64,000 nucleotides of DNA from Bacteroidales bacterium UBA4070 (GTDB taxonomy: Bacteria > Bacteroidota > Bacteroidia > Bacteroidales > VadinHA17). The stretch is from the NCBI GenBank assembly GCA_002383485.1, contig DFYY01000012.1, forward strand, positions 62,001 through 126,000. Direction: 5' to 3'. The position numbers and the translations under genes are program-made. Each line of letters starts with the position of its first letter. Positions within the stretch are counted from its first letter, which is position 1. The notes beneath the pieces were generated by a model that saw only the letters and a list, made by a program, of their open reading frames with translations, searched no databases and had not been told where the DNA came from. Below are positions 52,502 to 61,375 of the stretch, one piece after another.

Positions 52502-53566
52502 ATGAAATACGTAAATGTCCTGTTGCTGCTATTGCTTCCATTGGCTGCATGCAATAAATACGACGATGATGACCAACCTGATGATTCAATGTATTTTCCT
52601 TCAGGTAATGAATGGGATACAAGGTCAGTCTCAGGTTTGGGCTGGAATGAAAGTGCCGTTCAGCCTTTAAAGGATTTCCTGATTCAGAAGAATACCAGAT
52701 CCTTCATGATTCTTGTAAACGGACGGATTGTGATGGAGGAGTATTTTAACGGACATATCGCAGCAACAACCTGGCAATGGAACAGCGCCGGAAAAACATT
52801 GGTTGCTGCAGCAACAGGCATAGCCCAGCAGGAAGGATTGCTGGATATTAATGATAAGGTTTCTGATTATCTGGGTACAGGTTGGACCAGTGAACCGGCC
52901 GAAAAGGAAAATTTAATAACGCTCAGGCATCTTCTCTCAATGACCTCCGGCATCAATGATGCAAACAACCTCGTAATTAAACAGAACCTGACATATCTTG
53001 CCGATGCAGGGACCAGGTGGTCTTACCATAATGTATTTCAGCTTTTGATGGATGCGGTTGCGTATGCCGGCAGCCAGGAGTTTGAATACTACTTCAATGC
53101 CAGACTGAGGGATAAAATCGGGATGGAAGGCTACTGGAACAAAGGGGTGATATTTACAATTTATCACAGTAACACCCGCAGTATGGCAAGGTTTGGTCTT
53201 CTGGCGCTCAATAAAGGAAAGTGGAAGGATGAACAGGTATTGAATGAATCATTTTTCACCGAAAGTACCAGCCCTTCGCAAAATATAAATCCCTCTTACG
53301 GATACCTCTGGTGGCTGAACGGTAAGACGAGATTCATGGTTCCCGGATCTCAGAATGTCTATCCGGGCAGCCTTGTGCCAGATGCTCCTTCAGATATGTT
53401 TGCAGCCATGGGAGCAGAAGATCAGCGCATATATGTGATCCCCGGCAAGAATATGGTAGTTGTCAGGATGGGAGATGCATCTGATCCGCAGAATCCCTCT
53501 TTTGCTGTTTCCGGTTTTGACAACGATCTCTGGGAAAGAGTCAATGCTTTAATAAATGTCAAATAG
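52502..53566 (+). CDS. Serine hydrolase lipoprotein, beta-lactamase class C-like
   Basis: 354 residues; lipoprotein signal peptide with lipobox LAAC (Cys17), an acidic linker (YDDDDQPDD) and a beta-lactamase/transpeptidase-like fold. Catalytic pair Ser95-x-x-Lys98 (SAGK) and the YxN-type Tyr175-His-Asn177 (YHN) are present. Such proteins are penicillin-binding-protein-like esterases or D-aminopeptidases; the substrate is unknown and antibiotic resistance is not implied. Located outside any operon. Confidence 0.87.
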   Translation: MKYVNVLLLLLLPLAACNKYDDDDQPDDSMYFPSGNEWDTRSVSGLGWNESAVQPLKDFLIQKNTRSFMILVNGRIVMEEYFNGHIAATTWQWNSAGKTLVAAATGIAQQEGLLDINDKVSDYLGTGWTSEPAEKENLITLRHLLSMTSGINDANNLVIKQNLTYLADAGTRWSYHNVFQLLMDAVAYAGSQEFEYYFNARLRDKIGMEGYWNKGVIFTIYHSNTRSMARFGLLALNKGKWKDEQVLNESFFTESTSPSQNINPSYGYLWWLNGKTRFMVPGSQNVYPGSLVPDAPSDMFAAMGAEDQRIYVIPGKNMVVVRMGDASDPQNPSFAVSGFDNDLWERVNALINVK

Positions 53567-53723
53567 TCACACATTCGGGTAGGAGAAGTTTGCTGATCCC
53601 GATAAGGCTCGCGGATTGAGATTAGATGACCGTGTGGTCCAGGTTCCTCAGGTTGATTTCAATGTCCAGCGTGAATTCTAATCAGCAAATAACTACCAGA
53701 TTGTCATCCAGCCGTCAGGCTGA

Positions 53724-54254
53724 TCAGAATATCAGTGTAAGTGCAGTATATTTGATAAGCAGCCCGATAACAGTACAAATGAGTGTGTTGCGGATGTTGA
53801 GACGCAGCATTCCTGCAGCAAGGGAGATAACCGGAGAGGAGAGGGGCAAGGCATTGAACACGATTATCGTCAGGTTACCGTACTTTTCAATATTGGCTTC
53901 AGCCTTTTCATAACGTCTGCGGCCGATCAGGTTATCTATGAACCTGTTGCTGACTCCAAGCCCGATGGCATAATCAATTGCCTGCGAGAAAAGCGCGGTT
54001 CCTATTGCCACTGCATTCAGGGCGAAAATGTTGACATCCCCGCTGAGATAGTAGACAAAAGCAATTTCCACAGGCATGAAGAGAAAGAAGAGATAGCCGC
54101 AGGCGTTCACAATGGCAAATGACAACAATCCGCCATCTCCTGTCCCGTTATAGATATCGCGCCCGACCGTCACGGAGGCAATGAAAACTGCAATGCAAAC
54201 CAGCAGGATGGCAATAAAGATTCTTATTATCTCAGCTTTGCTCTTTCTGGCCAT
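53724..54254 (-). CDS. VTT/DedA-like small membrane protein
   Basis: 176 residues with five or so helices and the re-entrant VTT-type segments (FLFMPVEIAFVYYLSG and YGNLTIIVFNALPLSSPVISLAAGMLRLN). Resembles the YqaA/SNARE-associated DedA superfamily, scramblase- or transporter-like proteins of the inner membrane. It starts in the last base of the CYTH gene stop codon, so the two are co-translated. Confidence 0.78.
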   Translation of the reverse strand: MARKSKAEIIRIFIAILLVCIAVFIASVTVGRDIYNGTGDGGLLSFAIVNACGYLFFLFMPVEIAFVYYLSGDVNIFALNAVAIGTALFSQAIDYAIGLGVSNRFIDNLIGRRRYEKAEANIEKYGNLTIIVFNALPLSSPVISLAAGMLRLNIRNTLICTVIGLLIKYTALTLIF

Positions 54255-54721
54255 TACCAGTGGCTGTAGGGTTTGACTGACAGATATGAATTATAATATC
54301 TTGGGTCGGCTGTCACTTCCTCTCCAAGCCAACCGGGTTTTTCAAACATCTCATCGGCGGATTCAAGCTCTATCTCGGCCATCACAAGCCCTTTGTTTTC
54401 AGCACCGAATACATCCACTTCGAAGATATGGTCTCTGAACGGCACCAGATAGCGTGTCTTCATAACGGCAAAGGGTTGACAGAGCCTGAGCAGTTCCCGT
54501 GCATCATCAACCGGTATCTCCTTTTCCCATTCATACCTTCCGATACCGGTATCAAAAGGCTTGCCCTTTACAGTAATGTACCCCCTGTCGCCACTGATCC
54601 TCACCCTGACGGTTCGATCAGGATCATGAGCAAGATATCCCTGAACAATATCAGTAGCTTCCGTGGAATCAGCCATGAATTCACCACGGACAAGAAATTT
54701 TCTCTCTATTTCAAGTGCCAT
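54254..54721 (-). CDS. CYTH domain (triphosphate tunnel metalloenzyme)
   Basis: 155 residues with the EIERKFLV motif at 4-11 and a succession of charged strands (RVRISGDRGYITVKGK, YEWEKEIP, KTRYLVPF, EVDVFGAENKGLVMAEIELES) that form an eight-stranded tunnel with paired Glu and Lys/Arg. Bacterial members of this size hydrolyse tripolyphosphate, nucleoside triphosphates or thiamine triphosphate. It is the second triphosphate-tunnel protein in the window after the VTC-domain protein; they are not linked in an operon. Confidence 0.9.
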   Translation of the reverse strand: MALEIERKFLVRGEFMADSTEATDIVQGYLAHDPDRTVRVRISGDRGYITVKGKPFDTGIGRYEWEKEIPVDDARELLRLCQPFAVMKTRYLVPFRDHIFEVDVFGAENKGLVMAEIELESADEMFEKPGWLGEEVTADPRYYNSYLSVKPYSHW

Positions 54722-54797
54722 AGTTGTCCCGATAAAGATATAATTTCAGATGGGATAACAATAAAAGTTTTTTTTCTTCCTCCCGATCACCGTATAT

Positions 54798-54815
54798 TAT
54801 TTTTGTTTAATTTTG
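54798..54815 (+). promoter_or_regulatory. Promoter -7 elements of the aromatic amino acid operon
   Basis: Two overlapping-range matches to TAnnTTTG, TATTTTTG at 54798-54805 and TAATTTTG at 54808-54815, lie 9-26 bases before the leader ATG at 54824. Either would give a very short 5' leader, as expected for an attenuator. The -33 box is unclear. Confidence 0.5.
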
Positions 54816-54823
54816 CCTCCGAA

Positions 54824-54898
54824 ATGATGAGAACATTAGCAACATACAACTATTCGTTTTATTTTTTCTTTTACCGCAGGGCAAAAGGGACTGAATAG
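54824..54898 (+). CDS. Phe/Tyr-rich leader peptide of the aromatic operon
   Basis: A 24-codon open frame from ATG 54824 to TAG 54896-54898. Codons 8-17 encode Y-N-Y-S-F-Y-F-F-F-Y: four Tyr and four Phe among ten. It ends 76 bases before the prephenate dehydratase start, with an intrinsic terminator between. This is the layout of pheA-type transcription attenuation, where a ribosome stalled on Phe or Tyr codons lets the operon be read. A second ATG at 54827 could also start it. There is no other reason for a short frame so biased to these two codons here. Confidence 0.87.
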   Translation: MMRTLATYNYSFYFFFYRRAKGTE

Positions 54899-54904
54899 TT
54901 GTAT
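54844..54904 (+). promoter_or_regulatory. 12-bp perfect inverted repeat in the attenuator leader
   Basis: ATACAACTATTC (54844-54855, over the first Tyr codons) and GAATAGTTGTAT (54893-54904, over the leader stop) are perfect complements. This is the expected 1:2 pairing of an attenuator. GGGAC at 54887-54891 is in turn complementary to GTCCC at 54937-54941 in the terminator stem and can act as the antiterminator. Confidence 0.7.
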
Positions 54905-54930
54905 ATCTGTATGAGAAATAGAATATGATG

Positions 54931-54963
54931 AAAAAGGTCCCGTGAAAGCGGGACTTTTTTTTT
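54931..54963 (+). terminator. Attenuator terminator of the aromatic operon
   Basis: Stem GTCCCG / CGGGAC (54937-54942 and 54949-54954) with loop TGAAAG, extended by A/T pairing, then nine T (54955-54963). Located between leader peptide stop and the first enzyme gene. Confidence 0.88.
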
Positions 54964-54974
54964 GCACAACAGAG

Positions 54975-55859
54975 ATGACACAGGAAAAAAAGAAAATAAG
55001 CGTCGCCATCCAGGGTATCAGGGGCTCATTCCATGAGATAGCTGCGGTTGAGTATTTCAGGGACAGTGAGATATCAGCCGTGCCATGTGAAACATTCAGT
55101 GATCTATTTACATTACTTTCCGATGGCAGGGCTGATTACGGCATCGTTGCCTTCGAGAATTCGGTTGCTGGCAGCATACTGCCCAACTATGAGCTTTTGC
55201 GCCGCTCCGGCTTGCCCGTTACAGGAGAGATATGTCTTCGGGTCAGGCAGAACCTTGTGGCGTTGCCCGGCCAGCAGTTGTCGGATATCAGGGAGATCCA
55301 TTCTCATCCGATGGCCATTCAGCAGTGTTCCAGCTTCGTCAATGAGATGAGGCAGCGCGGGGTGAAGGTGGTGGAGGCCGTTGACACTGCCCTCAGCGCC
55401 AGGATAATAAGTGAGGAGCATCACTACGGTTCGGGTGCTATAGCCAGCAGCAGTGCAGCCGGAATTTACAGCCTCGCGATACTGAGGGAGGAGATTGAGG
55501 ATGACAGCCTGAATTTCACCCGCTTCCTTATTATCTCAGGCAGCAGCACCGCTGCAGAAGAAAGAGCGAAGCCGGCAGGCCCCGACAAGGCGATGGTCTG
55601 CTTCTCCCTTCCCCATAAGGTAGGCTCACTCTCGCAGGTACTGTCGGTGCTGACATACTACCAGATCAGCCTGACCAAGATTCAGTCACTGCCTATTGTC
55701 GGGAGACCGTGGGAGTACATGTTTCATATTGATCTTATATACAGCGATTACACCCGTTACCGCATGGCACTGGATGCCATCAGACCGCTTACCGAAGGAC
55801 TCGAGACAGTGGGTGAATTCAGGCACGGCCTGATGCCTTACGAAACGGGAACAAATTAA
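54975..55859 (+). CDS. pheA: Prephenate dehydratase
   Basis: 294 residues: catalytic periplasmic-binding-like domain (AIQGIRGSFHEIAA, VAFENSVAGSI, NFTRF near 190 with the catalytic Thr-Arg-Phe), then a C-terminal ACT domain (residues about 205-285, LPHKVGSLSQVLSVL) for phenylalanine feedback. It converts prephenate to phenylpyruvate. Unlike E. coli PheA it has no N-terminal chorismate mutase; that activity is fused to DAHP synthase downstream. ATG 54975 follows the terminator by 11 bases. Confidence 0.95.
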   Translation: MTQEKKKISVAIQGIRGSFHEIAAVEYFRDSEISAVPCETFSDLFTLLSDGRADYGIVAFENSVAGSILPNYELLRRSGLPVTGEICLRVRQNLVALPGQQLSDIREIHSHPMAIQQCSSFVNEMRQRGVKVVEAVDTALSARIISEEHHYGSGAIASSSAAGIYSLAILREEIEDDSLNFTRFLIISGSSTAAEERAKPAGPDKAMVCFSLPHKVGSLSQVLSVLTYYQISLTKIQSLPIVGRPWEYMFHIDLIYSDYTRYRMALDAIRPLTEGLETVGEFRHGLMPYETGTN

Positions 55860-55874
55860 ACAGGCAGTGATATT

Positions 55875-57065
55875 ATGGATAAGCCACTGATTACAGCAGC
55901 ATCACGCACCGGACTGGTGACCGAATATTATTTCTCGGCCAAGCTGGCTCAGATTGAGCGAATGCGGCAGGAGGGAGCCGATATCATAAACCTGGGCATC
56001 GGGAGCCCTGACATGGCTCCTGCATATGGGGTATCAGCAGAGCTTGCACGCAGTGCTTCGGTTAGCAGCAACCACGGATACCAGGGATACAGGGGCATAC
56101 CCACGCTGCGCCAGGCTTTTGCTGAATGGTACGGAAAGTACTTCGCGGTGACACTGGATCCTGCCTCGGAGATTCTTCCGCTTATAGGCTCGAAGGAAGG
56201 CATAATGCATATCAGCATGGCTTTTCTTGATCCGGGCGATGAAGTGCTGGTGCCTGATCCGGGTTACCCGGCATATGCCGCTGCAGCCAGCCTGGCTGGC
56301 GGTGTGGTCAGGAAGTATGACCTCACAGAAGAGACTGGATGGTTACCCGATATCCGCGCCATTGAAGCAGCTGGTACAGAGAAAGTTAAGATCATGTGGA
56401 TCAATTATCCCCATATGCCCACCGGGGCCAAAGCAACGAGGGAGCTGTTTCATGAGCTTGTGGGTTTTGCCCTCAGGAACCATATCCTGCTCTGCAATGA
56501 CAATCCGTACAGCTTCATACTTAACAGTGACCACCTGAGCATTTTGTCGGTGCCGGAAGCAAGAGGTACGGCACTTGAGATGAACTCACTCAGCAAATCA
56601 CACAACATGGCCGGATGGAGGATCGGCATGCTGGCAGGACACAAACGCTATATTGATGATGTTCTGAAAGTCAAAAGCAATATGGATTCAGGCATGTTCA
56701 AACCTCTCCAGGAGGCAGCTGTGCTGGCACTGGCATCCCCGGATGAGTGGTATACGAAGCTGAATGAAGTCTACATCCGCCGCCGCAGGTACGTCGGAGA
56801 GATAATGGATGAGCTCGGTTGCAGCTACAACCCCTACCAGTCGGGACTGTTTCTATGGGGCAGGATACCTGACACATATGGCGATGCCGGGGAACTGACA
56901 GAGGAACTCCTTCACCGGAATCATCTGTTTGTTACACCCGGATCGGTGTTCGGTGACAATGGCCTGAGATACATAAGACTTTCGCTCTGCGCTGAGGAGG
57001 AGATAATGATCAAGGCTCTGCAGCGGATAAGAAGCGGAGCAAAGAAAAAAGTAACAACAAACTGA
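55875..57065 (+). CDS. Class I/II aminotransferase (aromatic pathway)
   Basis: 396 residues of the fold-type I aminotransferase family. Visible: YQGYRGIPTLRQAFA, PDPGYPAYAAA, NYPHMPTGA, and the PLP-lysine in SLSKSHNMAGWRIG. Placed between prephenate dehydratase and dehydrogenase, it probably transaminates phenylpyruvate and 4-hydroxyphenylpyruvate (inference). By sequence it also resembles LL-diaminopimelate/aspartate-type aminotransferases, so alternative specificity cannot be excluded. It starts 15 bases after pheA. Confidence 0.9.
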   Translation: MDKPLITAASRTGLVTEYYFSAKLAQIERMRQEGADIINLGIGSPDMAPAYGVSAELARSASVSSNHGYQGYRGIPTLRQAFAEWYGKYFAVTLDPASEILPLIGSKEGIMHISMAFLDPGDEVLVPDPGYPAYAAAASLAGGVVRKYDLTEETGWLPDIRAIEAAGTEKVKIMWINYPHMPTGAKATRELFHELVGFALRNHILLCNDNPYSFILNSDHLSILSVPEARGTALEMNSLSKSHNMAGWRIGMLAGHKRYIDDVLKVKSNMDSGMFKPLQEAAVLALASPDEWYTKLNEVYIRRRRYVGEIMDELGCSYNPYQSGLFLWGRIPDTYGDAGELTEELLHRNHLFVTPGSVFGDNGLRYIRLSLCAEEEIMIKALQRIRSGAKKKVTTN

Positions 57066-57071
57066 AGGATA

Positions 57072-57923
57072 ATGTCTGCAAATATCTGTATAACAGGACT
57101 GGGACTTATAGGAGGATCGATGGCGCGAAACCTGAGACTCAATGGTTACATGGGAAGGATAATTGGGGTTGATGCCAATCCCCATCACTGTACAATTGCA
57201 ATGTACCGCGGACTGGCTGATGAGTTCCTGCCACTCGAAGAAGCTGTTGAAAAGTCAGATATCATCATCCTTTGTGCACCTGTTGATGTCAACTGCCGGC
57301 TGCTGCCCGGAATCCTCGACATGATTGCCGGCACCGGCAAGGTGGTCGCGGATATGGGTTCAACAAAGTCTGATATTGCCGCTGTGGCCGACAGACATCC
57401 GGCACGCGGAAGGTATGTTGCCGCTCACCCTATGGCCGGCACCGAGCACTCAGGACCGGCGGCGGCAGTAGACAGGCTCTTCAGTGAAAAGATAGCCATA
57501 ATCTGTGACCCTGAAAAAAGCGATGATGACGCACTGGAACTCATCACCGCGCTCCTGCAGTCGTTTAACATGAAGATCCAGTATATGGACTCCGGGGAAC
57601 ATGATGTGCATGTGGCCTATGTGTCTCACATCTCTCACATCACCTCCTTTGCGCTGGCACTGTGCGTCCTCGAGAAGGAGAAGGACACCCGCAATATAAT
57701 GTCCCTTGCCGCCGGAGGCTTCGAGAGTACCGTACGTCTTTCAAAGAGCAATGCCGAGACATGGGCTCCCATATTCGCGGACAATGCCGGACCGATACTG
57801 GAAGTGATCGATACATATATAGACAAGATGAATCTTTTCAGAAAGCATATCGAAAGCGGTGACCGTGAATCGCTCAGGCAGCTGATGACCGCGGCCAACC
57901 GGATAGGGAAAATCCTTAAATAA
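57072..57923 (+). CDS. tyrA: Prephenate dehydrogenase
   Basis: 283 residues: Rossmann N-terminus GLGLIGGSMA near 8-17, AHPMAGTEHSG (catalytic His) near 117-127, DVHVAYVSHISHIT in the dimerisation helices. It oxidatively decarboxylates prephenate to 4-hydroxyphenylpyruvate with NAD. No C-terminal ACT domain or chorismate mutase is attached. Confidence 0.94.
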   Translation: MSANICITGLGLIGGSMARNLRLNGYMGRIIGVDANPHHCTIAMYRGLADEFLPLEEAVEKSDIIILCAPVDVNCRLLPGILDMIAGTGKVVADMGSTKSDIAAVADRHPARGRYVAAHPMAGTEHSGPAAAVDRLFSEKIAIICDPEKSDDDALELITALLQSFNMKIQYMDSGEHDVHVAYVSHISHITSFALALCVLEKEKDTRNIMSLAAGGFESTVRLSKSNAETWAPIFADNAGPILEVIDTYIDKMNLFRKHIESGDRESLRQLMTAANRIGKILK

Positions 57924-57938
57924 AACTCTGACTATACA

Positions 57939-59066
57939 ATGAACACAGACAGTCTTATCATGACCACCACAAGAACAAGGAACAGCCTCAATATAGAGCC
58001 TGTGGAGGAGTGGCCGGTTTTCAAGAAACGGCCTCTTGTTATAGCCGGGCCGTGCAGTGCCGAGAGTGAGGAGCAGGTTATGTCCACTGCTGCCGCTTTG
58101 GTGGCGTCCGGCCGGGTTGATATCTTCCGTGCCGGCGTATGGAAACCCCGTACCCGGCCGGGCCAGTTTGAGGGAGTAGGCATCACGGGGCTCAAATGGC
58201 TCCGCCGTGTGAGGGATCAGTTCGGCCTCCCGGTATCAGTGGAGGTGGCTACGGAAAAGCATGTATATGAAGCCCTGAAGCACGGAATGGACGCCGTCTG
58301 GATAGGAGCAAGAACCAGCGTTAATCCGTTTGCACTCCAGGAAATTGCAACAGCCCTGAAGGATTCAGACGTTATGGTGTTCGTGAAAAATCCCGTTAAC
58401 CCGGACCTTGAGCTTTGGATCGGCGCCATTGAACGCCTTAGCCATGCCGGCATCACCCGGATTGCAGCCATACACCGTGGTTTCTCCAGCTGGGAAAAGA
58501 GTTCCTTCCGTAATCAGCCCAGGTGGCAGATAGCAGTGGAGCTCAGACAGCGTCTGCCCGGCGTTGGCATGTTATGCGACCCAAGTCATATGGGAGGCGA
58601 CACTGCATTCATCGGTGATCTGTCGCAGAAGGCAATGGACCTCCAGTATGACGGTTTGATGATAGAGACACACATTGATCCCCCCAGTGCCCTCAGCGAC
58701 AGGAAACAGCAGATCACTCCCGTGGAGCTGATGAAAGTGCTGGGGAACCTGGTACTCAGGTCTCCGACCACAGATAATCCGGAGTTTCTTGAGACCATCG
58801 AGGATCTGCGCAGTCAGATTGATGTGTATGACAATCTGCTTCTGGATATTCTTGAGAGCAGGATGCAGGTGGCAGAAACAATAGGCCGTTACAAGAAGGA
58901 GCATAACATCACCATTCTACAGAGCAGCCGGTGGAGGGAGGTGAAGGACAATGCAGTGGACAAGGGCGTCAGAAAGGGTTTGACACCTGAGTTCATCCAG
59001 GCGATCCTGGAGGCCATTCACCAGGAATCGATCACCCACCAGATGAAAGTGATGAAAGATGAGTAA
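57939..59066 (+). CDS. aroF: Bifunctional DAHP synthase / chorismate mutase
   Basis: 375 residues. Residues 30-280 are a type I-beta (KDO8P-like) DAHP synthase (LVIAGPCSAES, FRAGVWKPRTRPGQF, LCDPSHMGG, ETHIDPP); residues about 285-375 are an AroQ-type chorismate mutase helix bundle (IEDLRSQIDVYDNLLLDIL, RMQVAETIGRYKKE). It catalyses the first step of the shikimate pathway and the branch-point step to prephenate, with the mutase probably serving as feedback sensor. ATG 57939 may not be unique; 57960 is an alternative. Confidence 0.95.
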   Translation: MNTDSLIMTTTRTRNSLNIEPVEEWPVFKKRPLVIAGPCSAESEEQVMSTAAALVASGRVDIFRAGVWKPRTRPGQFEGVGITGLKWLRRVRDQFGLPVSVEVATEKHVYEALKHGMDAVWIGARTSVNPFALQEIATALKDSDVMVFVKNPVNPDLELWIGAIERLSHAGITRIAAIHRGFSSWEKSSFRNQPRWQIAVELRQRLPGVGMLCDPSHMGGDTAFIGDLSQKAMDLQYDGLMIETHIDPPSALSDRKQQITPVELMKVLGNLVLRSPTTDNPEFLETIEDLRSQIDVYDNLLLDILESRMQVAETIGRYKKEHNITILQSSRWREVKDNAVDKGVRKGLTPEFIQAILEAIHQESITHQMKVMKDE

Positions 59067-59108
59067 ATTAGCAGTTGAACCGGGCCGCTGAGGCCACATT
59101 CTGACTTT

Positions 59109-60359
59109 ATGAATATAACCGTCAGTCCGTCAGGAATTAACGGAACAGTTGAGGCGCCTTCAAGCAAAAGCCTGACTCAGAGAGCTATAGCTGCAGGATT
59201 ACTGGCAGGGGGGACCACTGTGATCCGGAATCCGACATATTGCAATGACTCTATTGCCGCGATGGCAATGGCTGGCGAGCTGGGTGCATCGGTTCAAGGG
59301 GAGCCTGACAGGATAATCATCAGGGCCGGCCGGAAGCCCTCCGGGCCTGTGACGCTGAACTGCTCGGAGTCGGGGCTCGCTTTGCGTATGTTTGCCCCGG
59401 TAGCCGCTCTGGTCTCAGACAGTGTGACGCTCACGGGAAAAGGTTCGCTCATGCGCAGACCAGTGACTATGATCGGGCAGGCGCTGAGTCAGCTGGGAGT
59501 CACGGTTGAGACAACTGAAGGGATGTTACCCGTGAAGCTCTCCGGGCGGCTTAGGGCAGGCAGGGCTTTTATTGACGGTTCTGCCGGATCGCAGCTGCTG
59601 ACGGGGCTGCTGATGGCACTTCCTCTTGCAGAAGGGGAGAGCAGGCTTGACGTGGCCAGTCTCACCAGTAAGCCATACATCGGGCTCACTCTCGGGTTGC
59701 TGGCAGAGTTTGGCATCCCGGTTGTGAATGACAGTTTCAGATCATTTATCATCCCCGGGAATCAGTTCTACAGGGCACATGAGTACACTGTGGAGGGCGA
59801 CTGGAGCGGGGCTGCATTCCTTCTGGTTGCCGGAGCCACGGCAGGCAGGGTGACTGTTGACGGACTGAATCCTCACAGTATGCAGGCTGACAGGGCAATA
59901 CTTAGGGCATTGGATGAGGCCGGTGCTGCTCTCATCACAGGTCCCGGCGGTATTACCTCCTCTTTGTCAGAGCTCCGGGCGTTTACTTTTGATGCCACCG
60001 ATTCTCCTGATCTTTTCCCCCCGCTGGCAGCGCTGGCCGCACGTTGTGAGGGCACCAGCAGAATCATGGGTGTGGGCAGGCTAAGGCATAAGGAGAGCGA
60101 CAGGGCGGAGGCTATCGCCGGTGTGCTGGAGGCCATGAAGATCACCGTCCGCATCAGCGGAGATGAGATGCTCATCACGGGAGGCAGGTTGGAGGGAGCG
60201 GTGGTCTCCTCACATAATGACCACCGCATAGCGATGATGGCTGCAGTGATGGCTGCCGGCGCCACAGGTCCGGTGACGGTAACGGGAGCCGAAGCAGTGG
60301 CAAAATCATATCCCGGCTTCTATGATGATCTCGTCAGCCTTGGTGCAAGAATCTACTGA
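59109..60359 (+). CDS. aroA: EPSP synthase (3-phosphoshikimate 1-carboxyvinyltransferase)
   Basis: 416 residues, close to standard (about 425). The active-site lysine lies in APSSKSLTQRA near 17-27; further motifs are LRMFAPVAAL, a divergent GSAGSQLLTGLLMALPL, and the closing HNDHRIAMMAAV. The usual GNAGTxxR loop here reads SESGLALRM, a variant. It joins phosphoshikimate and PEP to make EPSP. It is the last gene of the aromatic operon; the transporter genes beyond are on the opposite strand. Confidence 0.93.
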   Translation: MNITVSPSGINGTVEAPSSKSLTQRAIAAGLLAGGTTVIRNPTYCNDSIAAMAMAGELGASVQGEPDRIIIRAGRKPSGPVTLNCSESGLALRMFAPVAALVSDSVTLTGKGSLMRRPVTMIGQALSQLGVTVETTEGMLPVKLSGRLRAGRAFIDGSAGSQLLTGLLMALPLAEGESRLDVASLTSKPYIGLTLGLLAEFGIPVVNDSFRSFIIPGNQFYRAHEYTVEGDWSGAAFLLVAGATAGRVTVDGLNPHSMQADRAILRALDEAGAALITGPGGITSSLSELRAFTFDATDSPDLFPPLAALAARCEGTSRIMGVGRLRHKESDRAEAIAGVLEAMKITVRISGDEMLITGGRLEGAVVSSHNDHRIAMMAAVMAAGATGPVTVTGAEAVAKSYPGFYDDLVSLGARIY

Positions 60360-60373
60360 AGCGCTCCTGTCAT

Positions 60374-61375
60374 CTATCTTGGCCTTATTTCCCGGCGCAT
60401 AAACAGTAAATAGGATATCACGAAACTTGTAATAGTGCCTGCCACCAGGCCTGTAACCTGCGGCCATACAAGCAACAAACTCTGCCCCAGAGGCAACGGT
60501 CCCGGGATGGCGCCTATCATCTGTTCCATGGTCAGCGGACCCAGGCTGCGCACAGAAGGCATCAGCAATGTTGTGGTAGCCTCGCTGTAGAGCTGGTTGG
60601 GCATGATTCTCATCAGTGTCAGTCTGAGTTGCTCAACGGCGATCAAATGAGACGGCGGGGCAACAGCCGATGGCTCAAGCGACTTTATGATCAGGTTGAC
60701 TATCAACGGGTAGAACACCGTAAAGAACAGCCAGACTGCGATGGCGGACAGCGCTGCAGTGGCAGGCTGCCTGAACAGCACTGAAAAGAGTATTGAAAGG
60801 TTGAGCCAGAATGCAACATACAGGATGCTCAGCAGAATGAAAAGGACCATTCTTACAAACTCTTCGGCAGTGGGAGGGATACCAAGTGCGACGAGGCCGG
60901 CTCCCATCACAATCAGACCAAGGGCAAGAAGCATTGCACTGATAACTGTAAGGGCCCCTGCAAACTTGGCGTTAATAATATAGTCACGGTGTATTGGCTG
61001 TGATAATATCCTGCTGAGCGTTCCCCTGTTGTGTTCCGAGTTAATGGCATCAAATCCCAGGCCGATACCCAGCAACGGTCCAAGAAAACTGATGAAAACC
61101 ACGAATGAAGGCATTGTACCGTCAGTAATTGTAAAAATCTTCAGGAAGAAGAAGGCTCCTTCGGGATCATTGGGTTTTACCGCCTGAGACATGTTTGCCA
61201 GGGCTGTATACAGTGACCCAAGGCAGGTGAGAGCTATTAATGCGGTGAGGATCAGAAATCTCCAGCCGGTAAGGTGATCTGCCATCTCTTTCTCCATGAT
61301 TACACGGAACGGATGTCTGACCCTGTCTCTTTGCCGGTCGAAGTATCCGGTTAATGTCATAATACTCCTATTCAT
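60374..61375 (-). CDS. ABC-2 type exporter permease
   Basis: 333 residues with about six membrane helices in the ABC-2 pattern. Signs include GFDAINSEHNRGTLSRILSQPIHRDYII, the cytoplasmic coupling helix of this family, and a large periplasmic loop (about 220-300). ATG 61375 follows an excellent ribosome site (GAAGGAGGGG) and overlaps the ATPase stop by eight bases. It exports an unknown substrate with the adjacent ATPase. Confidence 0.86.
   Translation of the reverse strand: MNRSIMTLTGYFDRQRDRVRHPFRVIMEKEMADHLTGWRFLILTALIALTCLGSLYTALANMSQAVKPNDPEGAFFFLKIFTITDGTMPSFVVFISFLGPLLGIGLGFDAINSEHNRGTLSRILSQPIHRDYIINAKFAGALTVISAMLLALGLIVMGAGLVALGIPPTAEEFVRMVLFILLSILYVAFWLNLSILFSVLFRQPATAALSAIAVWLFFTVFYPLIVNLIIKSLEPSAVAPPSHLIAVEQLRLTLMRIMPNQLYSEATTTLLMPSVRSLGPLTMEQMIGAIPGPLPLGQSLLLVWPQVTGLVAGTITSFVISYLLFMRREIRPR

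Noticed and set aside
54428..54898. A 156-residue open frame ending at the leader peptide stop
   Set aside because: Its first 130 codons run antisense to the CYTH gene; only the last 24 codons (the leader peptide) are supported.
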